Both the position numbers and the translations under genes were made by a program. The notes under the pieces are model-generated. The model was not told the DNA's origin. It made no database searches and saw only the letters and a list, made by a program, of their open reading frames with translations. This document shows positions 1 to 10,700 of a stretch of 64,000 nt of DNA, piece by piece. Each line of letters starts with the position of its first letter. The stretch's first letter is position 1. The stretch spans positions 2,542,001 to 2,606,000 of the forward strand of contig OZ218954.1 in assembly GCA_965112735.1 (NCBI GenBank), in the 5' to 3' direction. The DNA comes from Phaeosaccion multiseriatum. Its lineage: Eukaryota > Ochrophyta, other classes.

Positions 1-2998
1 CCCCTGGTTGGGCCCAAAGCAAGCATTTGCGGGGCACAAACAGCCTAAATGACGGGTTGGTGTGTCATACCATGCTTGCGCAGAGCATTGGATCATCACG
101 ACTGGCCTATCCGACACACTGCATCGCCACAACAGCGCCCACTGGGACCTTGAATGGGCTCAACAGGCCCAATCTGGCCCCTGGTTGGGCCCAAAGCAAG
201 CATTTGCGGGGCACAAACAGCCTAAATGACGGGTTGGCGTGTCATACCATGCCCGCGCAGAGCATCGGATCATCACGACTGGCCTATCCGACACACTGCA
301 TCGCCACAACAGCGCCCAGTGGGACATTGAATGGGCTCAACAGGCCCAATCTGGCCCCTGGTTGGGCCCAAAGCAAGCATTTGCGGGGCACAAACAGCCT
401 AAATGACGGGTTGGTGTGTCATACCATGCTTGCGCAGAGCATCGGATCATCACGACTGGCCTATCCGACACACTGCATCGCCACAACAGCGCCCACTGGG
501 ACCTTTAATGGGCTCAACAGGCCCAATCTGGCCCCTGGTTGGGCCCAAAGCAAGCATTTGCGGGGCACAAACAGCCTAAATGACGGGTTAGTGTGTCATA
601 CCATGCCTGCGCAGAGCATCGGATCATCACGACTGGCCTATCCGACACACTGCATCGCCACAACAGCGCCCAGTGGGACCTTGAATGGGCTCAACAGGCC
701 CAATCTGGCCCCTGGTTGGGCCCAAAGCAAGCATTTGCGGGGCACAAACAGCCTAAATGACGGGTTGGTGTGTCATACCATGCCCGCGCAGAGCATCGGA
801 TCATCACGACTGGCCTATCCGACACACTGCATCGCCACAACAGCGCCCAGTGGGACCTTGAATGGGCTCAACAGGCCCAATCTGGCCCCTGGTTGGGCCC
901 AAAGCAAGCATTTGCGGGGCACAAACAGCCTAAATGACGGGTTGGCGTGTCTCAACATGCCCGCGCAGAGCATCGGATCATCACGACTGGCCTATCCGAC
1001 ACACTGCATCGCCACAACAGCGCCCAGTGGGACATTGAATGGGCTCAACAGGCCCAATCTGGCCCCTGGTTGGGCCCAAAGCAAGCATTTGCGGGGCACA
1101 AACAGCCTAAATGACGGGTTGGTGTGTCATACCATGCCCGCGCAGAGCATCGGATCATCACGACTGGCCTATCCGACACACTGCATCGCCACAACAGCGC
1201 CCACTGGGACCTTTAATGGGCTCAACAGGCCCAATCTGGCCCCTGGTTGGGCCCAAAGCAAGCATTTGAGGGGCACAAACAGCCTAAATGACGGGTTAGT
1301 GTGTCATACCATGCCTGCGCAGAGCATCGGATCATCACGACTGGCCTATCCGACACACTGCATCGCCACAACAGCGCCCAGTGGGACCTTGAATGGGCTC
1401 AACAGGCCCAATCTGGCCCCTGGTTGGGCCCAAAGCAAGCATTTGCGGGGCACAAACAGCCTAAATGACGGGTTGGCGTGTCATACCATGCCCGCGCAGA
1501 GCATCGGATCATCACTACTGGCCTATCCGACACACTGCATCGCCACAACAGCGCCCAGTGGGACCTTGAATGGGCTCAACAGGCCCAATCTGGCCCCTGG
1601 TTGGGCCCAAAGCAAGCATTTGCGGGGCACAAACAGCCTAAATGACGGGTTGGTGTGTCATACCATGCCCGCGCAGAGCATCGTATCAGCACGACTGGCC
1701 TATCCGACACACTGTATCGCCACAACAGCGCCCAGTGGGGTGACGAATACGCTCAACAGGCCCAATCTGGCCCCTGGTTGGGCCCCAAGCAAGCATTTGC
1801 GGGGCACAAACAGCCTGAATGACGGTTTGGCGTGTCATACCATGCCCGCGCAGAGCATCGTATCAGCACGACTGGCCTATCCGACACACTGCATCGCCAC
1901 AACAGCGCCCACTGGGTCGTCGAATGGGCTCAACAGGCCCAATCTGGCCCCTGGTTGGGCCCAAAGCAAGCATTTGCGGGGCACAAACAGCCTAAATGAC
2001 GGGTTGGCGTGTCTCAACATGCCCGCGCAGAGCATCGGATCATCACGACTGGCCTATCCGACACACTGCATCGCCACAACAGCGACCAGTGGGACCTTGA
2101 ATGCGCTCAACAGGCCCAATCTGGCCCCTGGTTGGGCCCAAAGCAAGCATTTGCGGGGCACAAACAGCCTAAATGACGGGTTGGCGTGTCTCAACATGCC
2201 CGCGCAGAGCATCGGATCATCACGACTGGCCTATCCGACACACTGCATCGCCACAACAGCGCCCAGTGGGACCTTGAATGGGCTCAACAGGCCCAATCTG
2301 GCCCCTGGTTGGGCCCAAAGCAAGCATTTGCGGGGCACAAACAGCCTAAATGACGGGTTGGTGTGTCATACCATGCTTGCGCAGAGCATTGGATCATCAC
2401 GACTGGCCTATCCGACACACTGCATCGCCACAACAGCGCCCACTGGGACCTTGAATGGGCTCAACAGGCCCAATCTGGCCCCTGGTTGGGCCCAAAGCAA
2501 GCATTTGCGGGGCACAAACAGCCTAAATGACGGGTTGGTGTGTCATACCATGCTTGCGCAGAGCATCGGATCATCACGACTGGCCTATCCGACACACTGC
2601 ATCGCCACAACAGCGCCCACTGGGACCTTTAATGGGCTCAACAGGCCCAATCTGGCCCCTGGTTGGGCCCAAAGCAAGCATTTGCGGGGCACAAACAGCC
2701 TAAATGACGGGTTAGTGTGTCATACCATGCCTGCGCAGAGCATCGGATCATCACGACTGGCCTATCCGACACACTGCATCGCCACAACAGCGCCCAGTGG
2801 GACCTTGAATGGGCTCAACAGGCCCAATCTGGCCCCTGGTTGGGCCCAAAGCAAGGATTTGCGGGGCACAAACAGCCTAAATGACGGGTTACTGTGTCAT
2901 ACCATGCCCGCGCAGAGCATCGGATCATCACGACTGGCCTATCCGACACACTGCATCGCCACAACAGCGCCCACTGGGACGTCGAATGGGCTCAACAG
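1..2998. repeat. 177-bp satellite array, left block (about 17 monomers)
   Basis: Head-to-tail monomers with a 177-bp period; for example the CTGGTTGGGCCC landmark recurs at 4 and 181. Monomers differ by scattered substitutions at a limited set of sites. Each carries a perfect 10-bp palindrome, TTGGGCCCAA, and a nearby GGCCCAA/TTGGGCC dyad. Because 177 is divisible by 3, one frame stays open for over 3 kb as a 59-residue repeat, but this is best explained by monomer length and not by coding. The block is cut by the window start, and on the right by an insertion that follows ...CTCAACAG at 2998. Confidence 0.97.
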
Positions 2999-5900
2999 CC
3001 TGTTCAGCAGCGCAGCAACGGAACTTTGTTTCTCGCGGAACAGAGACGAGGAAGAGGTGGGAGACATGGGAGCCAGCAGGGCGAAGCGTCAGCGTAGGTG
3101 CTTGGTACCGCCCCAAGGGGGGGGGTCCCCTCTGGGGAGATGTACAGTATGTCAGTGAAGCAGGGAATTTAGATTTTTCAGAAGAGGAGAGACCTTGGCG
3201 TGTGCTGTCACTTACTGAGGCGCCGGAGACAGAGCCCAGGAAGAGTGGAGCACACTGTCAAGGAGGAGAGTAGATACTGGTGTGGTGGAAAGCGAGCCTC
3301 TTGTCCTGGGCCCGGACAGAGCGCTTGTGTCGGCCAAGGGGACCCGCCTGGTGTTGAGTACCGGGGTCCTCGTGGGCGAGGGAAGGAGAGATAGGGAGAC
3401 TGTGTCTGGTGTTGAGTGCCGACAGTGTCCACGGTGTTGAGTGCCGGAACTCTTCTTTTCTTTCCCTTTGCCGGTGTTGTGGGGCTCTACGGCTTAGGAG
3501 CGGTGTCTGGTGTTGAGTGCCGACCGCCTCCCCGGTGTTGAGTGCCGGCGCCTTTTGCCCTCTTCGCCCTTTCTTCCTTGCTGGTATCGCCGTAGGATCC
3601 GCGTCCGGTGTTGAGGCCGACGCCCTACTCATCTCTCCGCCCTCTCCTCTCTCCCGTGGCCCAAGGTTTGGGGGGTGTGGTCCACGGCATTTTTTGTCTT
3701 TTTACGAGACGAAAGGGGCTCCCGGGTGACGGCAGGCCCCTTAGCTCTTCCAGGTGTTTGTCTGTATGTTTGTCTGTGTATGTCCAGACGGTGTTTCTGT
3801 GTGTAGGGTGCGTATTTCCTGTGTTTGGCGTGCGAATATGCGCCTCCTCCGCAAAGGAGGCTGGCTCTGCGCGCGGTGACAACAGCGGCTCATCCCTCGC
3901 CATTCCGGCCCTCAACGGCGGGCGGGGCAGTCCTAGGCAACAGCAGCCGTGGTCACTGCCCCTACACACGATGTGTGTTTGTATCTGTGTGTGCTGGTCT
4001 GCGTCTGTGTGTGCTAGTGTGCGTTTGTGGGTGCTGGTGTCCCTGTATTGTGCCTTTGTCTATATCTGTGTGCCTGTGAATGTTTGTGTACGTCTGCGTG
4101 TTTACGTGTACCTCCCTTGTTGTTGGAGTGTCTCCCACCTACAACAGCAGTATGGCCAGAAGGAGGCGTACGTGGTCGCCACTGAGCTTGCCTGCAGTCT
4201 CTCTGGATGGGTGGGGGCGTAGCTGACCTTCGATACGGGAGCTCGCACGGCTCACCTCCGGCAGCTACATCCGAGAGACATATCGGGCCGAGGAGCGGCG
4301 AAGGGAAGGAGACGGACTACAGCTGTACCTCCCTCACCATCTCGAACGCATGGGAGGGGGAGGGGGGGGGTCCGATGGAGGCTCAGCTCTCAGGACAAAC
4401 AGCAACAGCAAAGCAAATAGTACGAGCGTCAAAGGTGGCAGCATGGATGCGAAGGCAGCTATTCGGGCTGTTGGAAGGAACCGGAGAGCCCTTTGATCGT
4501 GGTTGGCGCCTCGAGTTTGCGTGTGGAGCGGATATGGGACCTGTGGCCATAACAGCGAACCGATGGGCGACAAGAGAGGCACAGCATACGAGGGAGAATT
4601 GAGAATTGGAAGGCGGCATTGGGAGTGTACGGTACTCACATTTCGGGAGGTACGGCAGCGTTTGGTGACCGTCTACGGAGTGTACGGCGATGTACGTCGT
4701 CCGGTGCTGAAGGAAATTGGGGCATTGAGCAATCTGGCTACTTATCTGTAATGGACGGCGGAAGCATGATGTTTGGTCGTTCACAACAGCTATGGAGTGG
4801 AAGTCGGGGCCTGCCTGTGATGCAGAAGAGAAGGTGATGGTTTTTTCGGCGTTGGGGCTCGTGAGCGGTGTGAACATGGAGGATGGGAGAGAACAGGGCT
4901 TGTGGCTCGCTCTGCTTGCACGACTTACTTCCGGTAGTATGGATGGACTACCCTCTTGCTATCGTGCTCGGTGGTCGAGGGATTGGTGCCGCCGCGCTTG
5001 AGATATCGGACTTGTTCATTTTTCGGGCCCGCAGCACCGAGGTGTTTGGCATTCGCTGTATTGCTCAGCTGGTACAGCGGAAGTCCACGGCGGACGGTTG
5101 GAATCGCCGCAGAGTGGTCTTGGTACGGCGTGTGCAGAAGGGTAACTTCTACGAGTTGATGTTCGAAGAGCTTGGAGCGGAAAACATGAGCGCTTCTGTG
5201 AGGGCATTTTCGGCTTTTCTACAGGGGTTGGATATATGGACACTTTTGGATCTGTGATTCCGAAAAGAATCCGAATTTGCTGGTTTGGGCGCGCTTTGCT
5301 GCTTCCACCCGCCGTGCCAGAGGACTGCGCAGTGTATTTCGCTCAGTGGCTCGCCCCCCCCCCAGCACACCATCCCAAGCGAGTGGGGGGTGTGTGATGG
5401 TCAGCAGGGGGCGTGCGAAGGGACCTCTTCAAAGGACACTGAATCTGCCCGTGGCGACACCAGCGGCTCCTCCCTCGCCATCATTCCTCCCCCAGCAGCG
5501 GGGAGCGCAGCCCTTGGCAACAGCACCAGCAGCCCTACACCGGTACACGCGGCGGGTGTTTGTATGTGTGTGTGTACTGGTGTGCGTCTGTGTCTACTGT
5601 TGCCCCTGTATGTGTATTATTTTGTCTGTGTGCGTATGAATGTTTGTGTATCTTTGTGTTTTGTGTACCGGCCGACTACGATCGGGAGAGTGGGCTCCCG
5701 ACTAGGCTGGGGCAGGTGCTGCTGCACCCTCGCAGCGCACCGGTGGGTACTCGGATGGGTGGGGGTGAAGCGGGACTTGGGGTGCTCACTGCGGTGGCAC
5801 CCCAAGCTCCACTACATCCGAAACCCGGTGCCCGCCTCCCTCCATGGAGGCGGCCCCCTTGGAGGCGCTCTGCGCTCCCAAGGTGGGAGTCCCTCACGGG

Positions 5901-6179
5901 ACTGCCCCCCCCTACTAATGATGAGTCCTTCCCCCAACGTTAGCTACCCCTGGTCCACGACCTCTCCACCTGCGGAGCAGGTGGCCACTTGGGAGTCCAG
6001 CCCTATTCCTCTTGGCCTCGAACAGCCGGCTACGGCGTGGATGTGGATAGTCCTCAGCTTGCATACTGCGACGCCTTGGAGCGGGAGTCGGACATCTCCC
6101 GGGCCCTCGCCTACGACTGAAGGGAGGAGGCCTCTCACTGGCTTCCCACCTTCGCCCGAGCGCCGCGACGGCGCGAAAG
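2999..6179 (+). mobile_element. Longer element copy (3.18 kb)
   Basis: The first 468 bp (2999-3466) and last 419 bp (5761-6179) are shared nearly base for base with the shorter copy at 6180-7114. The 2.3-kb middle (3467-5760) is present only here. The middle contains two related modules, each with a stretch rich in GTGTGT: about 3880-4130 and 5450-5660, preceded by similar sequence. It also holds a block at about 4250-4330 that recurs inverted near 29370-29440. Short open frames of up to 355 codons overlap on both strands, but none resembles a known protein. Anonymous sequence at 4330-5260 could be decayed coding DNA; I cannot assign it. Confidence 0.6.
3350..3619 (+). repeat. Iteron-like short repeats GGTGTTGAGTGCCG
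   Basis: A 14-bp motif, GGTGTTGAGTGCCG, occurs at 3408, 3433, 3509 and 3534. Slightly diverged copies lie at 3350 (GAGTACCG) and 3607 (GAGGCCG). All six are in the same orientation within 270 bp, near the left end of the element. Three of them recur in the shorter copy at 6530, 6588 and 6613. Spacing is irregular (25, 58, 73, 76 bp), so this is a set of interspersed sites, not a simple tandem repeat. Function is unknown; protein-binding iterons are one possibility. Confidence 0.75.
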
Positions 6180-7114
6180 CCTGTTCAGCAGCGCAGCAAC
6201 GGAACTTTGTTTCTCGCGGAACAGAGACGAGGAAGAGGTGGGAGACATGGGAGCCAGCAGGGCGAAGCGTCAGCGTAGGTGCTTGGTACCGCCCCAAGGG
6301 GGGGGTCCCCTCTGGGGAGATGTACAGTATGTCAGTGAAGCAGGGAATTTAGATTTTTCAGAAGAGGAGAGACCTTGGCGTGTGCTGTCACTTACTGAGG
6401 CGCCGGAGACAGAGCCCAGGAAGAGTGGAGCACACTGTCAAGGAGGAGAGTAGATACTGGTGTGGTGGAAAGCGAGCCTCTTGTCCTGGGCCCGGACAGA
6501 GCGCTTGTGTCGGCCAAGGGGACCCGCCTGGTGTTGAGTACCGGGGTCCTCGTGGGCGAGGGAAGGAGAGATAGGGAGACTGTGTCTGGTGTTGAGTGCC
6601 GACAGTGTCCACGGTGTTGAGTGCCGGAACTCTTCTTTTCTTTCCCACCCACCCACCCTCAGTCTTAGTTTTAGTTTTAGATACTCATACATTATGGGGG
6701 TGAAGCGGGACTTGGGGTGCTCACTGCGGTGGCACCCCAAGCTCCACTACATCCGAAACCCGGTGCCCGCCTCCCTCCATGGAGGCGGCCCCCTTGGAGG
6801 CGCTCTGCGCTCCCAAGGTGGGAGTCCCTCACGGGACTGCCCCCCCCTACTAATGATGAGTCCTTCCCCCAACGTTAGCTACCCCTGGTCCACGACCTCT
6901 CCACCTGCGGAGCAGGTGGCCACTTGGGAGTCCAGCCCTATTCCTCTTGGCCTCGAACAGCCGGCTACGGCGTGGATGTGGATAGTCCTCAGCTTGCATA
7001 CTGCGACGCCTTGGAGCGGGAGTCGGACATCTCCCGGGCCCTCGCCTACGACTGAAGGGAGGAGGCCTCTCACTGGCTTCCCACCTTCGCCCGAGCGCCG
7101 CGACGGCGCGAAAG
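6180..7114 (+). mobile_element. Internally deleted derivative of the same element (935 bp)
   Basis: Positions 6180-6646 match 2999-3466 (one fewer G in a G-run), and 6696-7114 match 5761-6179 over 419 bp. The 2.3-kb interior of the longer copy is replaced by 49 bp of unrelated filler (6647-6695), which includes ACCCACCCACCC and TTAGTTTTAG. Retention of both ends with loss of the middle is what a non-autonomous deletion derivative looks like. The filler resembles error-prone end joining or template switching. The right end abuts satellite at 7115. Confidence 0.75.
7095..7114 (+). other. Terminal hairpin at the 3' end of the element
   Basis: GCGCCG-CGA-CGGCGC forms a perfect 6-bp stem with a 3-nt loop (7095-7109), followed only by GAAAG before the satellite resumes. 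The same sequence ends the longer copy at 6160-6179. In the inverted right-flank copy most of the stem is deleted, leaving GCGCCGAAAG (28902-28911, complement). A GC-rich hairpin a few bases inside the 3' end is a hallmark of Helitron-type elements, though those normally end CTRR, which is not seen here. Confidence 0.6.
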
Positions 7115-7663
7115 GCCCAATCTGGCCCCTGGTTGGGCCCAAAGCAAGCATTTGCGGGGCACAAACAGCCTAAATGACGGGTTGGTGTGTCATACCATGC
7201 CTGCGCAGAGCATCGGATCATCACGACTGGCCTATCCGACACACTGCATCGCCACAACAGCGCCCACTGGGACCTTGAATGGGCTCAACAGGCCCAATCT
7301 GGCCCCTGGTTGGGCCCAAAGCAAGCATTTGCGGGGCACAAACAGCCTAAATGACGGGTTGGTGTGTCATACCATGCCTGCGCAGAGCATCGGATCATCA
7401 CGACTGGCCTATCCGACACACTGCATCGCCACAACAGCGCCCACTGGGACCTTGAATGGGCTCAACAGGCCCAATCTGGCCCCTGGTTGGGCCCAAAGCA
7501 AGCATTTGCGGGGCACAAACAGCCTAAATGACGGGTTAGTGTGTCATACCATGCTTGCGCAGAGCATCGGATCATCACGACTGGCCTATCCGACACACTG
7601 CATCGCCACAACAGCGCCCAGTGGGACGTCGAATGGGCTCAACAGGCCCAATCTGGCCCCTGG

Positions 7664-7700
7664 TTAGGCCCAAAGCAATGCGGGGCACACACAGCCTAAA
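7664..7700 (+). repeat. 172-bp variant monomer junction (first of eight)
   Basis: The usual CTGGTTGGGCCCAAAGCAAG is replaced by CTGGTTAGGCCC followed by a 5-bp deletion (AAAGCAATGCGGGG instead of AAAGCAAGCATTTGCGGGG). This makes an in-frame TAG and a frameshift. Identical junctions recur near 9606, 11017, 12251, 13308, 21268, 22325 and 24444. Each is followed in the next monomer by GTATCAGCATGACTGG and GTGACGAATACG variants. The set travels as a block, so these mark copies of a single higher-order unit. Confidence 0.9.
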
Positions 7701-10700
7701 TGACGGGTTGGCGTGTCATACCATGCCCGCGCAGAGCATCGTATCAGCATGACTGGCCTATCCGACACACTGCATCGCCACAACAGCGCCCAGTGGGGTG
7801 ACGAATACGCTCAACAGGCCCAATCTGGCCCCTGGTTGGGCCCAAAGCAAGCATTTGCGGGGCACAAACAGCCTAAATGACGGGTTGGCGTGTCATACCA
7901 TGCCCGCGCAGAGCATCGGATCATCACGACTGGCCTATCCGACACACTGCATCGCCACAACAGCGCCCAGTGGGACCTTGAATGGGCTCAACAGGCCCAA
8001 TCTGGCCCCTGGTTGGGCCCAAAGCAAGCATTTGCGGGGCACAAACAGCCTAAATGACGGGTTAGCGTGTCTCAACATGCCCGCGCAGAGCATTGGATCA
8101 TCACGACTGACCTGTCCGACACACTGCATCGCCACAACAGCGCCCAGTGGGACCTTGAATGGGCTCAACAGGCCCAATCTGGCCCCTGGTTGGGCCCAAA
8201 GCAAGCATTTGCGGGGCACAAACAGCCTAAATGACGGGTTGGCGTGTCATACCATGCCCGCGCAGAGCATCGGATCATCACGACTGGCCTATCCGACACA
8301 CTGCATCGCCACAACAGCGCCCAGTGGGACCTTGAATGGGCTCAACAGGCCCAATCTGGCCCCTGGTTGGGCCCAAAGCAAGCATTTGCGGGGCACAAAC
8401 AGCCTAAATGACGGGTTAGTGTGTCATACCATGCTTGCGCAGAGCATCGGATCAGCACGACTGGCCTATCCGACACACTGCATCGCCACAACAGCGCCCA
8501 CTGGGACGTCGAATGGGCTCAACAGGCCCAATCTGGCCCCTGGTTGGGCCCAAAGCAAGCATTTGCGGGGCACAAACAGCCTAAATGACGGGTTGGCGTG
8601 TCATACCATGCCCGCGCAGAGCATCGGATCATCACTACTGGCCTATCCGACACACTGCATCGCCACAACAGCGCCCAGTGGGACCTTGAATGGGCTCAAC
8701 AGGCCCAATCTGGCCCCTGGTTGGGCCCAAAGCAAGCATTTGCGGGGCACAAACAGCCTAAATGACGGGTTAGTGTGTCATACCATGCTTGCGCAGAGCA
8801 TCGGATCAGCACGACTGGCCTATCCGACACACTGCATCGCCACAACAGCGCCCACTGGGACGTCGAATGGGCTCAACAGGCCCAATCTGGCCCCTGGTTG
8901 GGCCCAAAGCAAGCATTTGCGGGGCACAAACAGCCTAAATGACGGGTTGGTGTGTCATACCATGCTTGCGCAGAGCTTTGGATCAGCACGACTGGCCTAT
9001 CCGACACACTGCATCGCCACAACAGCGCCCACTGGGACCTTGAATGGGCTCAACAGGCCCAATCTGGCCCCTGGTTGGGCCCAAAGCAAGCATTTGCGGG
9101 GCACAAACAGCCTAAATGACGGGTTGGTGTGTCATACCATGCCTGCGCAGAGCATCGGATCATCACGACTGGCCTATCCGACACACTGCATCGCCACAAC
9201 AGCGCCCACTGGGACGTCGAATGGGCTCAACAGGCCCAATCTGGCCCCTGGTTGGGCCCAAAGCAAGCATTTGCGGGGCACAAACAGCCTAAATGACGGG
9301 TTGGTGTGTCATACCATGCCTGCGCAGAGCATCGGATCATCACGACTGGCCTATCCGACACACTGCATCGCCACAACAGCGCCCACTGGGACCTTGAATG
9401 GGCTCAACAGGCCCAATCTGGCCCCTGGTTGGGCCCAAAGCAAGCATTTGCGGGGCACAAACAGCCTAAATGACGGGTTAGTGTGTCATACCATGCTTGC
9501 GCAGAGCATCGGATCATCACGACTGGCCTATCCGACACACTGCATCGCCACAACAGCGCCCAGTGGGACGTCGAATGGGCTCAACAGGCCCAATCTGGCC
9601 CCTGGTTAGGCCCAAAGCAATGCGGGGCACACACAGCCTAAATGACGGGTTGGCGTGTCATACCATGCCCGCGCAGAGCATCGTATCAGCATGACTGGCC
9701 TATCCGACACACTGCATCGCCACAACAGCGCCCAGTGGGGTGACGAATACGCTCAACAGGCCCAATCTGGCCCCTGGTTGGGCCCAAAGCAAGCATTTGC
9801 GGGGCACAAACAGCCTAAATGACGGGTTGGCGTGTCATACCATGCCCGCGCAGAGCATCGGATCATCACGACTGGCCTATCCGACACACTGCATCGCCAC
9901 AACAGCGCCCAGTGGGACCTTGAATGGGCTCAACAGGCCCAATCTGGCCCCTGGTTGGGCCCAAAGCAAGCATTTGCGGGGCACAAACAGCCTAAATGAC
10001 GGGTTAGCGTGTCTCAACATGCCCGCGCAGAGCATTGGATCATCACGACTGACCTGTCCGACACACTGCATCGCCACAACAGCGCCCAGTGGGACCTTGA
10101 ATGGGCTCAACAGGCCCAATCTGGCCCCTGGTTGGGCCCAAAGCAAGCATTTGCGGGGCACAAACAGCCTAAATGACGGGTTGGCGTGTCATACCATGCC
10201 CGCGCAGAGCATCGGATCATCACGACTGGCCTATCCGACACACTGCATCGCCACAACAGCGCCCAGTGGGACCTTGAATGGGCTCAACAGGCCCAATCTG
10301 GCCCCTGGTTGGGCCCAAAGCAAGCATTTGCGGGGCACAAACAGCCTAAATGACGGGTTAGTGTGTCATACCATGCTTGCGCAGAGCATCGGATCAGCAC
10401 GACTGGCCTATCCGACACACTGCATCGCCACAACAGCGCCCACTGGGACGTCGAATGGGCTCAACAGGCCCAATCTGGCCCCTGGTTGGGCCCAAAGCAA
10501 GCATTTGCGGGGCACAAACAGCCTAAATGACGGGTTGGCGTGTCATACCATGCCCGCGCAGAGCATCGGATCATCACTACTGGCCTATCCGACACACTGC
10601 ATCGCCACAACAGCGCCCAGTGGGACCTTGAATGGGCTCAACAGGCCCAATCTGGCCCCTGGTTGGGCCCAAAGCAAGCATTTGCGGGGCACAAACAGCC

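Larger units (their letters stand above)
2999..7114 (+). mobile_element. 4.1-kb insertion in the satellite: head-to-tail pair of one element family
   Basis: The satellite is interrupted between ...CTCAACAG (ends 2998) and GCCCAATCTGG (starts 7115). These two sequences are contiguous in ordinary monomers, so monomer phase is preserved and no satellite sequence is lost. The insert is two copies in the same orientation: 2999-6179 and 6180-7114. Both start CCTGTTCAGCAG and end GGCGCGAAAG. There are no terminal inverted repeats and no obvious target-site duplication; a 2-bp AG duplication cannot be excluded. Clean insertion, head-to-tail junction and a terminal hairpin fit a rolling-circle (Helitron-like) non-autonomous element or an integrated circular DNA. 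I see no transposase or Rep/helicase gene inside. The class assignment is inference. Confidence 0.6.

Noticed and set aside
3975-4110. Z-DNA or promoter function of the GTGTGT stretches
   Set aside because: Possible in principle, but the stretch is interrupted and simply part of the repeated element module; no independent support.
2999-7114. LTR retrotransposon with the 467-bp shared segments as LTRs
   Set aside because: The shared 5' block recurs after the shared 3' block, not at both ends of one unit. There are no TG...CA ends, primer-binding site or pol, and the order is A-middle-B-A-filler-B.
5285-7257. 355-codon, 194-codon and related frames in the element copies
   Set aside because: Composition-driven, overlapping on both strands, no similarity to transposase, Rep or other enzymes, and not preserved in the diverged third copy.
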